From contig NZ_JAOBPO010000003.1 of NCBI RefSeq assembly GCF_025574485.1, positions 101,867 through 165,866 on the forward strand: a stretch of DNA of 64,000 nt, given 5' to 3'. The number at the start of each line of letters is the position of its first letter. Positions within the stretch are counted from its first letter, which is position 1. The position numbers were made by a program, and so were the translations under genes. The stretch comes from Kordiimonas aquimaris (GTDB lineage Bacteria; Pseudomonadota; Alphaproteobacteria; Sphingomonadales; Kordiimonadaceae). The notes below the pieces were generated by a model. It ran no database searches. It was not told the DNA's origin and worked only from the letters and a program-made list of their open reading frames with translations. Below are positions 38,767 to 48,435 of this stretch, one piece after another.

Positions 38767-38990
38767 AAATATCCAGACAGTGGTTTTTATCGCGTATATC
38801 GCAACCTACCGTATGAAGCACCCGTCCTCCCTGAGCGTGGACCACGTTAGCGTATAACCGCTTGTGCACTACATTCGTAGAAAATGATATTGATGTTGTC
38901 ACCTGACATCTGCTTCGACGTCATCAATGTTCAGCTTTCTTTTCAAATGATGTGACTGATTTACAACATACCCGATAGCAACATGTTACA
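38767..38990. other. Intergenic stretch with no recognised gene
   Basis: This is most of the 387-base gap between the DUF1467 gene and proS. No convincing coding frame or RNA gene is seen. It contains a slightly GC-richer patch near 38790-38860 with a short palindrome CGTGG-A-CCACG (38836-38846) and a repeated GCGTATA. Confidence 0.5.
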
Positions 38991-39018
38991 TTGCCGTCCC
39001 ACTTAAAATGCGAGATAA
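38991..39018 (+). promoter_or_regulatory. Candidate sigma-70 type promoter of proS
   Basis: TTGCCG (38991-38996), a 16-base spacer and GATAAT (39013-39018) fit a housekeeping promoter. Transcription would begin near 39025, about 75 bases before the proS ATG. Confidence 0.45.
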
Positions 39019-39101
39019 TCATAAAACTCATTGCGTTAATTTACATTGAAGGCCAAAAGAAGCACTATTATTTAGCGTATCTAATTGGAAATGTATTTAT
39101 C

Positions 39102-40415
39102 ATGCGTTTAAGCCGTTATTTTTTGCCAACACTTAAAGAAACTCCTGCAGAAGCGCAGATAGCTTCACACAGGTTGATGTTGCGTACAGGAATGGTGCGC
39201 CAAGGAGCCGCAGGTATATATAGCTGGCTACCACTCGGACTGCGCGTTTTGAAAAAAATAGAAGCTATCGTTCGTGAAGAGCAAGACAAGGCAGGGGCAA
39301 TCGAAATGCTGATGCCTACAATACAATCATCTGAACTCTGGGAGGAAAGCGGTCGCTACGAAGACTATGGCAAGGAAATGCTGCGCATTGAAGACCGTCA
39401 TGGACGGCACATGCTCTTTGGGCCAACAAATGAAGAAATGATAACGGATATTTTCCGCAGGGAAATCAAGTCATACAAAGACCTGCCTATAAATCTTTAT
39501 CATATTCAGTGGAAATTTCGCGACGAAATCCGACCTCGCTTTGGTGTCATGCGTGGGCGTGAATTCTTGATGAAAGATGCGTACAGTTTTGACTTAACAC
39601 CAGAGGATGGTGTGAAGTCATATAATGCTATGTTTGTTGCTTACCTGCGTACGTTTGCGCGTATGGGCCTAAAGGCCATTCCAATGCGTGCCGACACAGG
39701 GCCAATTGGTGGCGATCTGAGCCATGAGTTTATTGTGCTGGCAGACACTGGGGAAAGCGAAGTTTTCTTTGATAAAGGCTTCGATAAGTTTGACCCACTA
39801 GCGGTTCAACCAAACTTCGGTGACGACCTTCAACCCATTGTGGACCAATGGACGAGCCTTTATGCTGCCACAGAAGAAATGCACGATGACACTAATTGCC
39901 CCGTAAGTGATGACAGTCTTATTAAAGGACGCGGTGTAGAAATTGGGCATATATTTTTCTTTGGTGATAAATATTCGAAACCTATGGGGGCATCAGTTCA
40001 AAATGCGGAGGGAAAACCTGTTGATGTTCAAATGGGCTCATATGGTGTTGGTGTTTCACGGTTAGCTGGTGCAATCATTGAAGCTAGCCATGATGATAAC
40101 GGTATTATCTGGCCAGAAGCCGTTGCACCTTTCAAGGTTGGCCTGATGAACCTTGGCCCTAAAGATGAAAACTGCACAAAAACTTGCGATACTATATATG
40201 AAGAGCTTCAGGAAAAAGGCGTTGAAGTACTTTATGATGATAGAAGCGTTGGAGCAGGGGCTAAATTTACCAATATGGACCTTATCGGGCTACCATGGCA
40301 GATAGCTCTTGGTAAACGAGGGCTGGAAAATGGCGTAGCGGAATTGAAGAACCGTGTCACCGGCGAAAAACAAGAAGTTGCCATCAATGATATTGCGTCA
40401 AAACTCGCTTCATAA
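39102..40415 (+). CDS. proS: Prolyl-tRNA synthetase, short alphaproteobacterial type
   Basis: ProRS charges tRNA-Pro. The start chosen is the ATG at 39102 (437 residues), where the family sequence [15 protein letters not shown] begins; an open frame upstream to 38991 is not conserved. Class II motifs are visible: motif 2 around [21 protein letters not shown] split over about 145-165, and motif 3 around [14 protein letters not shown]. The editing insertion of E. coli ProRS (about 180 residues between motifs 2 and 3) is absent. Misacylated tRNA must be cleared by a separate protein such as ProXp or YbaK, not seen here. Confidence 0.95.
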   Translation: MRLSRYFLPTLKETPAEAQIASHRLMLRTGMVRQGAAGIYSWLPLGLRVLKKIEAIVREEQDKAGAIEMLMPTIQSSELWEESGRYEDYGKEMLRIEDRHGRHMLFGPTNEEMITDIFRREIKSYKDLPINLYHIQWKFRDEIRPRFGVMRGREFLMKDAYSFDLTPEDGVKSYNAMFVAYLRTFARMGLKAIPMRADTGPIGGDLSHEFIVLADTGESEVFFDKGFDKFDPLAVQPNFGDDLQPIVDQWTSLYAATEEMHDDTNCPVSDDSLIKGRGVEIGHIFFFGDKYSKPMGASVQNAEGKPVDVQMGSYGVGVSRLAGAIIEASHDDNGIIWPEAVAPFKVGLMNLGPKDENCTKTCDTIYEELQEKGVEVLYDDRSVGAGAKFTNMDLIGLPWQIALGKRGLENGVAELKNRVTGEKQEVAINDIASKLAS

Positions 40416-40434
40416 TTAGATAAAGGAACATTCA

Positions 40435-41682
40435 TTGCTTGCTCGCGGTTATGAAGTTGCAGTTGCTAAACGTTACATTCTACGCCCACCTTCGGACGGG
40501 TTTATATCGTTGAATGCTATACTTTCAGCCATCGCTATTGCTATCGGCGTATGGGCACTTATCTTTGTAATGTCGATCATGAACGGTTACCGCGTAAACC
40601 TGCTTGATAAAATACTCGGCTATCATGGTCATGTTCTTGTGCAAGGATACGGCGGCCAAATCGCTGATTATGAAAACCTGACAAATGAGCTCTCAGCCAT
40701 ACCAGGGGTCGTATCAGCTTTGCCATTTAGCGAGTCACAAGTGATGTTAACTAACCGTGGTCGTGCGCTTGGTGCATTGGTTCGCGGCTTACCTGATGAT
40801 CACTTTAAGGAAAATAAACTGAATGTTACCAGTGTAGTATCAGGCACTCTTGAATCAACACTTGAAGATAGAGGTGTTGTTCTCGGTGTGGAGCTAGCAA
40901 GAAATCTAGGGGTTAACGTTGGCGATGAAGTTACTATTGTCAGCCCAAACGGTGTAGCTACACCGTTTGGTTCAACACTCAGATACCTTGCATATCCAGT
41001 CTCGGCAATCGTCGAGATTGGTGTTTATCAGTTTGACGAAAGCTTTGTTGGTATGCCCCTTTCTGAAGCGCAGCGGTTTTTCCGCATGGGCGATACGGTT
41101 ACCAATATCGAATTTTTTCTTGATGACCCCAACATGGTAGATGAATTGGCTCCCCAAATGCAGGAAATAACAGGCAACCGCGCGTTTGTACGTGGTTGGC
41201 GTAGCTTCAATTCTGCCTTATTTGGCATACTGCAGTCAGAACGTGTCATGATGTTTATCGTTCTGTCACTCATAATATTGGTAGCTGTTTTCAACATTGC
41301 TTCCAGTTTGTTTATGTTAGTGAAAGACAAACGAGCCGACATCGCCATTTTACGCACCATGGGCGCTACGAGCGCGTCGATAAGACGCATATTTGTAACC
41401 GTTGGTCTTGTCATCGGTTTGGCCGGGATTATGTTTGGTGCATTACTTTCCGCTGCATCAATCTACTATGTCGATGAATTGAAGTACGGCGTTGAAACGA
41501 TACTTGGCATCAATGTGTGGGATCCATCGGTTCGTTTTCTGAGCGAACTGGACGCTATCGTTGACTGGACAGAAACCTCTCTAACGCTAATCCTCGCCAT
41601 AATCCTCACATTTCTGGCAACTATTGTTCCGGCAGGACGGGCAGCCAAACTCGATCCGGTTGAGGTTCTCAGGTATGAGTAG
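40435..41682 (+). CDS. lolC: Lipoprotein-releasing ABC transporter permease (LolC/E family)
   Basis: This permease extracts outer-membrane lipoproteins from the inner membrane together with LolD. It has 415 residues: one N-terminal membrane segment (about 25-50), a large periplasmic domain, then three membrane segments of the FtsX domain (about 272-410). The family motif ALIFVMSIMNGYR is at the end of segment 1. The start is TTG, with AAAGGAAC upstream. There is a single permease gene before lolD, so it probably works as a homodimer or a LolC/E hybrid form. Confidence 0.92.
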   Translation: MLARGYEVAVAKRYILRPPSDGFISLNAILSAIAIAIGVWALIFVMSIMNGYRVNLLDKILGYHGHVLVQGYGGQIADYENLTNELSAIPGVVSALPFSESQVMLTNRGRALGALVRGLPDDHFKENKLNVTSVVSGTLESTLEDRGVVLGVELARNLGVNVGDEVTIVSPNGVATPFGSTLRYLAYPVSAIVEIGVYQFDESFVGMPLSEAQRFFRMGDTVTNIEFFLDDPNMVDELAPQMQEITGNRAFVRGWRSFNSALFGILQSERVMMFIVLSLIILVAVFNIASSLFMLVKDKRADIAILRTMGATSASIRRIFVTVGLVIGLAGIMFGALLSAASIYYVDELKYGVETILGINVWDPSVRFLSELDAIVDWTETSLTLILAIILTFLATIVPAGRAAKLDPVEVLRYE

Positions 41683-41690
41683 GCTTTAAA

Positions 41691-42374
41691 ATGGAACACA
41701 CAATAGCATTAGAACTTAAGGAAATTACCCGCACCTTCACGCAGGGTTACAAAACAATTGATGTTCTCAAAGGTATAGATGTCACCATCAACGCAGGTGA
41801 ACTTGTTGCACTTGTCGGTGCCTCTGGATCAGGGAAATCCACTTTATTGCAAATTGCAGGCCTTTTAGACCAACCAAGTAATGGCAATGTGTCGATAGAC
41901 TCTGAGGATACAGCAGGTCTCAATGATGACCGGCGGACTCAAGTGCGGCGAGAAAAGCTTGGTTTCATATATCAGTTTCATCACCTTATGCCTGAATTTA
42001 CAGCACTTGAGAATGTCGCATTAGCGGCACGAATAGCCAACTTTAACGATAAAGAAGCGACGCAGTCTGCAACTGATATTCTCATACGTCTTGGTTTAAA
42101 GGAACGTTTTGATCACGTGCCTGCTCGCCTATCTGGCGGAGAGCAGCAGCGTGTTGCTATTGCACGTGCTCTTGTTACAAAGCCAAAACTTATCCTCGCT
42201 GATGAACCAACAGGAAACCTGGACGAAGAAACCGCGACTAAAGTGTTTGAGTTGCTAATTGAAATTGTTCGTGATTTTGGCGTTTCAGCATTCATTGCTA
42301 CGCATGACAAATCACTGGCCTCAAAAATGGATAGGCAACTTTTCTTGCGAGAAGGTATTTTGCGTTCGGAATGA
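41691..42374 (+). CDS. lolD: Lipoprotein-releasing ABC transporter ATPase LolD
   Basis: LolD powers lipoprotein release by the Lol permease. It has 227 residues. Walker A is [12 protein letters not shown], the signature is [15 protein letters not shown], and Walker B is [14 protein letters not shown]. The tail after the H-loop (ATHDKSLA) is short, as in LolD. It lies eight bases downstream of the permease gene, so the two form one operon. Confidence 0.94.
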   Translation: MEHTIALELKEITRTFTQGYKTIDVLKGIDVTINAGELVALVGASGSGKSTLLQIAGLLDQPSNGNVSIDSEDTAGLNDDRRTQVRREKLGFIYQFHHLMPEFTALENVALAARIANFNDKEATQSATDILIRLGLKERFDHVPARLSGGEQQRVAIARALVTKPKLILADEPTGNLDEETATKVFELLIEIVRDFGVSAFIATHDKSLASKMDRQLFLREGILRSE

Positions 42375-42439
42375 ACCATCACACTTGAGCCATCTCCCGA
42401 ACCGCGTTAATCTCATGCCTCATCTTGGGAGAGGGAATA

Positions 42440-42862
42440 ATGACAAGTATTTTAGCTGAAATTAATTGGCTAGCAGTTTTTGCTGGCGGAATTATATATA
42501 TGTTTGTTGGTGGCCTTTGGTACGGCCCGATAGCAGGCAAAGCCTGGCTTGAAGAAATGGGTATGACTGAAGAAGAAGTCAAAGCATCAGGTAGCCCTAC
42601 AGGTGCCATGATTAAAAGCTTCATCGCTTCGCTATTTCTTACCTTTGGTATGGCATTTCTCTTTAATATGATGGGAATAACAAACGCAGACTGGATACAC
42701 GGTGCGATTTCTGGCGCATTTATGGCGCTGTTGATTGTTGGTGCTGCTACATTCCCAAATTATGCGTTCGAAAGTAAAACAACACGGCATTTTATCATTC
42801 ATCTTGGTAGCACAACTGTTGCCATGACCTTAGTTGGGGCCATGCTGGCCGCTTGGCAGTAA
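42440..42862 (+). CDS. DUF1761 family membrane protein
   Basis: A 140-residue membrane protein with four predicted helices (about 6-26, 55-77, 85-105 and 115-137). The first helix carries the DUF1761 pattern NWLAVFAGGIIYMFVGGLWYGP with WYGP at its end. The start chosen is the ATG at 42440, with GGGAGAGGG upstream; a TTG at 42425 is less likely. Function is unknown. It sits between lolD and dnaE, which are often closer neighbours. Confidence 0.83.
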   Translation: MTSILAEINWLAVFAGGIIYMFVGGLWYGPIAGKAWLEEMGMTEEEVKASGSPTGAMIKSFIASLFLTFGMAFLFNMMGITNADWIHGAISGAFMALLIVGAATFPNYAFESKTTRHFIIHLGSTTVAMTLVGAMLAAWQ

Positions 42863-42881
42863 TTGTTTGGAGTAATTCTTT

Positions 42882-45800
42882 ATGCCCTATGCTGATTTTG
42901 TACACCTACGTGTGCATACGGCTTATTCTTTGTCTGAAGGTGCTATTCACGTCAAAGACTTGATTAAGCAATGCATAGGGCATCATATGCCCGCAGTTGC
43001 CGTTACAGACACAAATAACATGTTTGGTGCACTGGAATTTTCTACTTACACTGCCGAAGCGGGAATACAGCCAATAATTGGTGTGACCATAACTGTTGGC
43101 ACACCTTGTGGCACTAAAGAAATTTCAAAAAAAGCATCAAAGGCCAATGACGAAACAAGCAAGCTAGTCCTAATTGCTCAATCTAACGTCGGGTATCAGA
43201 ACCTGATGAAAATAGTTTCGAAAGCTCACCTAGAGAGCGATCCACAGTCAGGTGTTCATTTTAATATCGAAGATTTTGAGAACTTTACAAGTGACATAAT
43301 ATGTCTTTCAGGTGGCCCAGAAGGCCCGGTTGGACGCTTGCTATTATCCGGAAAATCAGAAGAAGCAGAATCGTGTTTCTTGCGCCTTAAAGCTTTATTC
43401 GATGATCGACTTTACTGCGAGATCATGCGCCATGGGACTGATGAAGAAAATGCAACCGAAGATGCATTTCTAGACTTAGCTTACGAACACAATGTCCCGA
43501 TCGTAGCGACAAATGAACCATACTTCATTAGCCCTGATATGTATGAGCCACATGATGCCCTTCTATGCATGGCAGAAAGCACATATGTTGCGGTAACCGA
43601 GCGACGTAAACTTAATGCTGAATATCGTTTTAAAACAGCAGAGGAAATGAACACTCTTTTCTCTGACTTACCAGAGGCGATTGAAAACACTATTAAAATA
43701 GCACAACGCTGCCATTTCAAAGTCGACATTATAGACCCGTTATTGCCAAACTTTACCAGCGGCCTTGATGTATCTGAAGCGGACATGCTGCGCGTAGACT
43801 CGAAAGATGGCCTGCGACAACGCCTCGATAAAAAAGCTAAAATTGAAAAGCTAAAAGCCGGCAATGATCAAGAGTGGGAAAAAGAATATTGGGATAGGTT
43901 AGATTTTGAGCTTGATGTGATTAATCAGATGGGTTTCCCGGGTTATTTTCTTATCGTTGCTGACTTCATACAATGGGCGAAAGATAATGATGTTCCTGTC
44001 GGTCCTGGTCGTGGCTCAGGCGCAGGTTCTGTTGTTGCTTGGGCGCTTAAAATTACCGATCTTGACCCATTACAATTTTCGCTGCTGTTTGAACGTTTCT
44101 TAAATCCAGAACGTATATCAATGCCAGATTTTGACGTTGATTTCTGTCAGGACAAACGTGAATTGGTAATAAAATATGTGCAAAAAAAATACGGATATGA
44201 CCGTGTTGCACAAATCATTACATTCGGAAAATTACAAGCTCGCGCAGTTGTGAAAGCATGTGGCAGGGTTCTTCAACAGCCGCACGGCGCTACAGACCGC
44301 CTGTCAAAGATGATACCCAATGACCCAACTGCACCAACAACATTGCAGGAAGCAATCGACGGCGAACCAAGACTTAGATCAGAGATTGATTCAGATGAGC
44401 TTACACGCCGTGTTATGGAGCGCGCGCTTAAACTAGAAGGTTTTTATGCCCATTCATCAACACACGCGGCTGGTGTAGTAATCGGTGATCGGCCTCTCGA
44501 TGAATTAGTGCCTCTATACCGTGACCCTAAATCAGACATGCCAGTTACACAGTTTAATATGAAATGGGTAGAGCAGGCGGGTCTGGTTAAGTTTGATTTT
44601 CTCGGCTTAAAAACCCTAACGGTTTTGCAACGCGCTGTTGCATATGTCGCGAAACGCGGGATCGATATTGATATTGATAACTTGCCTCTGGACGACAGAA
44701 CTTCATATGAAATGCTTCAAGCGGGTACTGCAGCAGGCGTATTCCAGCTTGAGAGCTCAGGCATGCGGTCAGTATTGAAAGGACTAAAGCCAGATAAATT
44801 TGAAGATATTATCGCGATTGTTGCTCTATACCGCCCAGGACCTATGGCAAATATTCCAACCTACATTGACCGTAAACACGGTCGTGAAGAGGTTGAATAT
44901 CCGCATGAAATTTTAGCTGAAATTCTTGACGAAACATACGGCGTTATCATTTACCAGGAACAGGTGATGCAAATTGCACAGCTGATGTCAGGCTACAGCC
45001 TAGGCGAAGCCGACATTCTTCGCCGTGCAATGGGTAAAAAAATCAAAGAGGAGATGGATAAACAGCGTGGTCGTTTTTGCGATGGTGCGGTTGAACGAGG
45101 CATTGATGCTGAAAAAGCCAGCTATATTTTTGACCTCGTAACTAAATTTGCATCATATGGTTTCAATAAATCACATGCTGCTGCTTATGCTTTGGTTGCA
45201 TACCAAACGGCATATATGAAGGCTAATTATCCTGCTGAATTCATGGCTGCGATCATGACACTGGATATGGGGAACACTGACAAACTGGCTGCTTTCAAAC
45301 AAGAGCTACAACGAATGGAAGTGCCTTTACTGTTACCGGACATCAATAAATCCGACGTATCGTTTGTTGTTGAAGCAATGCCGGAATCATACTGCGAGGA
45401 AGACGATCCACGTCACAACCTTGCTGTCAGATACGCGCTAGGCGCAATCAAAGGTGTTGGTGAAAAAGCAATGGAATCGATCATCCATGAACGTGCTGAA
45501 AATGGGCCCTTCAAGGACATGTTTGATTTTTCAGATCGCATTGACCCTAAACTAGTTAATAAACGCCAAATGGAGCGCTTGGCATCAGCCGGCGCATTCG
45601 ATAGTCTATTGGAAGGTCGTTCACAAGCCTTTGCTGCTGCTGAAATTCTGATGCGTATGGCGCAGCGTATGGCAGAAGAACGTGCTAGCAATCAAGTAAG
45701 CTTGTTCGCCGACGCTTCAATGGAAACAATTGATCGTCCAGCATTGCCAATCGTAAAAAGTTGGACTCCGACGGAACAGCTTGAGCAAGAAAAGAAAGCA

Positions 45801-46400
45801 CTTGGCTTTTACCTTTCTGCTCACCCACTAGATGCCTATACGACCATTCTGGAGCGAGAGCGCATCGTTTCAGCGAAAGATGTGATGACTGACTCCGTTC
45901 TAATTGGGCAAACCGTTAACATGGCAGGCGCCATTGCTGGATACCGGGAAGGGACAAGTAAACGCGGCAACAAGTTTGGCAGGTTGACATTGTCTGACCG
46001 TACAGATGCTTATGAGCTCATGTACTTTGGGGATGATATAGAAACTATGCGCCGCCTTGTTGATGAAGGCGCTCCTGTTGTTGTAGCGGTCTCTATCAGG
46101 CGCCGCGATGACGATGATAGCGTCGGTTTATCTTGTCGAAGCATCGACTCCCTAGAGCAAGTGGCAGCCAGATCATCAAAAGGGTTGTTCATCGATGTAG
46201 AAGACCCGGCATGCTTTGATTCTATTAAAGCCGTATTAGACCGAAAGTCCGGCGGTAAGGGCAGGGTAACTGTTAAATTTCCTGTCGCAGAGGATAGCCG
46301 TGTTGCGGAATTTAGATTACCCGGAGGTTATAAAGTGTCACCAGAGCTGCGGCAGGCAATAGCTGCTGAAATTGGCATATTATCGGTTGAAGAAGTATAA
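42882..46400 (+). CDS. dnaE: DNA polymerase III subunit alpha
   Basis: DnaE is the replicative polymerase catalytic subunit. It has 1172 residues, the usual length. The N-terminal PHP domain starts with HLRVHTAYSLSEGA. The catalytic aspartates are in PDFDVDF (Asp416, Asp418). A beta-clamp-binding motif QVSLF is at 938-942. The OB-fold and C-terminal tau-binding region follow. It is preceded by the DUF1761 gene after 19 bases and followed by a Nudix gene after 7. Confidence 0.97.
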   Translation: MPYADFVHLRVHTAYSLSEGAIHVKDLIKQCIGHHMPAVAVTDTNNMFGALEFSTYTAEAGIQPIIGVTITVGTPCGTKEISKKASKANDETSKLVLIAQSNVGYQNLMKIVSKAHLESDPQSGVHFNIEDFENFTSDIICLSGGPEGPVGRLLLSGKSEEAESCFLRLKALFDDRLYCEIMRHGTDEENATEDAFLDLAYEHNVPIVATNEPYFISPDMYEPHDALLCMAESTYVAVTERRKLNAEYRFKTAEEMNTLFSDLPEAIENTIKIAQRCHFKVDIIDPLLPNFTSGLDVSEADMLRVDSKDGLRQRLDKKAKIEKLKAGNDQEWEKEYWDRLDFELDVINQMGFPGYFLIVADFIQWAKDNDVPVGPGRGSGAGSVVAWALKITDLDPLQFSLLFERFLNPERISMPDFDVDFCQDKRELVIKYVQKKYGYDRVAQIITFGKLQARAVVKACGRVLQQPHGATDRLSKMIPNDPTAPTTLQEAIDGEPRLRSEIDSDELTRRVMERALKLEGFYAHSSTHAAGVVIGDRPLDELVPLYRDPKSDMPVTQFNMKWVEQAGLVKFDFLGLKTLTVLQRAVAYVAKRGIDIDIDNLPLDDRTSYEMLQAGTAAGVFQLESSGMRSVLKGLKPDKFEDIIAIVALYRPGPMANIPTYIDRKHGREEVEYPHEILAEILDETYGVIIYQEQVMQIAQLMSGYSLGEADILRRAMGKKIKEEMDKQRGRFCDGAVERGIDAEKASYIFDLVTKFASYGFNKSHAAAYALVAYQTAYMKANYPAEFMAAIMTLDMGNTDKLAAFKQELQRMEVPLLLPDINKSDVSFVVEAMPESYCEEDDPRHNLAVRYALGAIKGVGEKAMESIIHERAENGPFKDMFDFSDRIDPKLVNKRQMERLASAGAFDSLLEGRSQAFAAAEILMRMAQRMAEERASNQVSLFADASMETIDRPALPIVKSWTPTEQLEQEKKALGFYLSAHPLDAYTTILERERIVSAKDVMTDSVLIGQTVNMAGAIAGYREGTSKRGNKFGRLTLSDRTDAYELMYFGDDIETMRRLVDEGAPVVVAVSIRRRDDDDSVGLSCRSIDSLEQVAARSSKGLFIDVEDPACFDSIKAVLDRKSGGKGRVTVKFPVAEDSRVAEFRLPGGYKVSPELRQAIAAEIGILSVEEV

Positions 46401-46407
46401 ATTTCTT

Positions 46408-47169
46408 ATGAGTGATAACAAAGCTATACCGCCAGCATATCCAGCTGCCTCTATATTGTTAATACGTGATGGGCGCACCGGCATGGAAGTTTTAATGATG
46501 GAGCGCGCCAAGACCATGCGTTTTGCTCCTGGTGCATTTGTGTTTCCAGGCGGAAAGGTTGACCAGCAAGACACACAGTTATGGCGCTGGAAGCGTTATT
46601 TGAAAAATGAGCGCACAGTGCCCAAGGACTTTGCTTTTCGTATCGCAGCCTTACGCGAACTTCACGAAGAAGTAGATATTGTCTTAAGTAACAATCCGAT
46701 GAAAGCGACACTCTCTAAATCAAAGCCGTTCGAAGCTGCATTGATTGAGCAAAATGCACAGTTATCACTTAATGCAATGGTACCTTTCGCGCACTGGGTA
46801 ACTCCGGAAACAATGCCTCGCCGCTTTGATACTCATTTTTACCTGGCTGAAGATATAGGTCATTATGAAAAACATGACGGAAATGAAGCTATTTCTGCGA
46901 GGTGGGTAAAACCCAGAGAAATATTAGCTGACTGGGCAGCCGACCAAATACCTCTTATGTTTCCAACGCGCCTAAACCTTATGAAATTAGCCCGTTCCAG
47001 CACAGTAAAAGCAGCTCTTTTAGCCAGTAAGCAAGCCCCTGTTGTTCGCATATTGCCAGAGTTTTCGAAGAAAGGCCGTAAGATTGATCTCACTATTTTG
47101 CAAAACTCTGGCTATGACGTTTCGGAGGCTACCGAACGCGAATTATCGGTTGAAACGGTAAAATCATAA
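46408..47169 (+). CDS. Nudix hydrolase family protein (NUDT19-like)
   Basis: A 253-residue protein with a Nudix fold. The Nudix box is split: FVFPGGKVD near residue 45, then about 25 residues, then AALRELHEEVDI near 87, a pattern seen in the NUDT7/NUDT19-type and CoA-like pyrophosphatases. Substrate is unknown. The start chosen is the ATG at 46408; an upstream in-frame extension overlaps dnaE. It follows dnaE by seven bases and may be co-transcribed. Confidence 0.82.
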   Translation: MSDNKAIPPAYPAASILLIRDGRTGMEVLMMERAKTMRFAPGAFVFPGGKVDQQDTQLWRWKRYLKNERTVPKDFAFRIAALRELHEEVDIVLSNNPMKATLSKSKPFEAALIEQNAQLSLNAMVPFAHWVTPETMPRRFDTHFYLAEDIGHYEKHDGNEAISARWVKPREILADWAADQIPLMFPTRLNLMKLARSSTVKAALLASKQAPVVRILPEFSKKGRKIDLTILQNSGYDVSEATERELSVETVKS

Positions 47170-47187
47170 AGTTAGCTAAGAAAACGC

Positions 47188-47216
47188 TTGATATTCAGTA
47201 TTTACAGGCCTATATG
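47188..47216 (+). promoter_or_regulatory. Candidate promoter of rpsB
   Basis: TTGATA (47188-47193), a 17-base spacer and TATATG (47211-47216). The -10 match is modest. Transcription would start near 47223, giving a leader of about 120 bases before rpsB. Confidence 0.4.
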
Positions 47217-47243
47217 GACCCCGACTTCACACGCAGGGGTCGG
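47217..47243 (+). promoter_or_regulatory. Hairpin at the start of the rpsB leader
   Basis: GACCCC (47217-47222) and GGGGTC (47236-47241), or alternatively CCGAC (47221-47225) and GTCGG (47239-47243), can pair. The stretch lies at the predicted 5' end of the rpsB mRNA. Autoregulation of rpsB by S2 through its leader is known in other bacteria; whether this hairpin takes part is inference. Confidence 0.35.
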
Positions 47244-47345
47244 CAGTCTACTGTGTTGGTAGAACGCCATCCGGTGTTGGTATGAGTATTTAAACGCATA
47301 TTAACGCAACCCTGTGGAGGATTAACCGGAAAAGGATTTAGAATT

Positions 47346-48347
47346 ATGGCAATGCCTGTCGTAGATATGCGTGCGCTTTTAGAAGCTGGCGTACACTTTG
47401 GTCACCAAACCCACCGTTGGAACCCTAAAATGGCGTCGTATATATACGGCGACCGTAACGGTATTCACATCATTGACTTGTCACAAACCGTTCCCTTTAT
47501 GACCCGCGCTCTGCAAACAGTAAGAGACGTAGTCGCTGGTGGTGGTCGTGTACTTTTTGTTGGTACTAAACGCCAAGCATCCCCAATCATTGCTGAAGCA
47601 GCAAAACGTTGCGGTCAGTACTATGTCAATCACCGTTGGCTCGGTGGGATGATGACAAACTGGCAGACAATTTCTCAATCTATCAAGCGTTTGAAACAGC
47701 TTGATGAGCAACTTGGTAAAGAGCACACAGGCCTTACTAAAAAAGAAACGCTGCAAATGACACGTTTGCGCGACAAGCTAGAGCTGTCACTTGGTGGTAT
47801 CCAAGACATGGGTGGACTGCCTGATCTTGTGTTTGTTGTTGATACAAACCGTGACGACATTGCAATTGCTGAAGCAAATCGCCTCAAAATACCTGTAATT
47901 GGTGTTATCGATACCAACTCTAAGCCAGACGGTGTAGATTTCCCAATCCCTGGTAATGACGACGCAACGCGCGCCATTCGCCTATATTGTGACTTGGTCG
48001 CGGGCGCTGTTCTTGACGGCATTCAAGCTGACTTAGCTGCAAAAGGCGTTGACCTTGGTGCTGCAGCGGCTGCACCAGCAGAAGTTGTTGCTGAACCAGT
48101 AGCAGAAGAAGCAACAACAGAAGTAGCTGTTGAAGAAGTTCCTGCTAAAGCAGAAGAAGCTGCACCAGCTGAAGAAGCAAAAGAAGAAAAGAAACCTGCC
48201 GCGAAGAAGGCTCCAGCAAAAAAAGCTGCTGTAAAAAAGCCTGCAGCTAAAAAAGCTGAGCCAGCGAAAAAAGCACCAGCAAAAAAAGCTGCTGCCAAGA
48301 AACCAGCGGCGAAAAAGGCTCCAGCGAAAAAAGCTGACGCTGAATAA
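47346..48347 (+). CDS. rpsB: 30S ribosomal protein S2 with extended C-terminal tail
   Basis: S2 binds the 30S neck region and S1. The core (about residues 1-245) has [19 protein letters not shown] and, later, [14 protein letters not shown]-type sequence ([20 protein letters not shown] region). The protein has 333 residues, against about 240 in E. coli. The extra 86 residues (248-333) begin acidic (Glu/Ala/Val) and become Lys/Ala/Pro-rich with repeated PAKKA units. It heads the rpsB-tsf-pyrH-frr-uppS run. Confidence 0.96.
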   Translation: MAMPVVDMRALLEAGVHFGHQTHRWNPKMASYIYGDRNGIHIIDLSQTVPFMTRALQTVRDVVAGGGRVLFVGTKRQASPIIAEAAKRCGQYYVNHRWLGGMMTNWQTISQSIKRLKQLDEQLGKEHTGLTKKETLQMTRLRDKLELSLGGIQDMGGLPDLVFVVDTNRDDIAIAEANRLKIPVIGVIDTNSKPDGVDFPIPGNDDATRAIRLYCDLVAGAVLDGIQADLAAKGVDLGAAAAAPAEVVAEPVAEEATTEVAVEEVPAKAEEAAPAEEAKEEKKPAAKKAPAKKAAVKKPAAKKAEPAKKAPAKKAAAKKPAAKKAPAKKADAE

Positions 48348-48360
48348 TAAACCAATGCTG

Positions 48361-48402
48361 TTAAGCCTGCGCATATCATGCTCAGGCTTAATGCATTTTT
48401 CA
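48361..48402 (+). terminator. Hairpin between rpsB and tsf
   Basis: TTAAGCCTG-c-GCAT, loop ATC, ATGC-t-CAGGCTTAA: 13 paired bases with one mismatch, followed by TGCATTTTTC. It looks like a terminator with an imperfect T-run, or an attenuator that lets part of the transcripts pass into tsf. Confidence 0.65.
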
Positions 48403-48435
48403 CTCACTCTATGAGAGACCGCAAGGAGACCTTCG

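Noticed and set aside
38991-39101. 37-codon in-frame upstream extension of proS
   Set aside because: Contains the likely promoter and no ProRS-like sequence; the family start fits the ATG at 39102.
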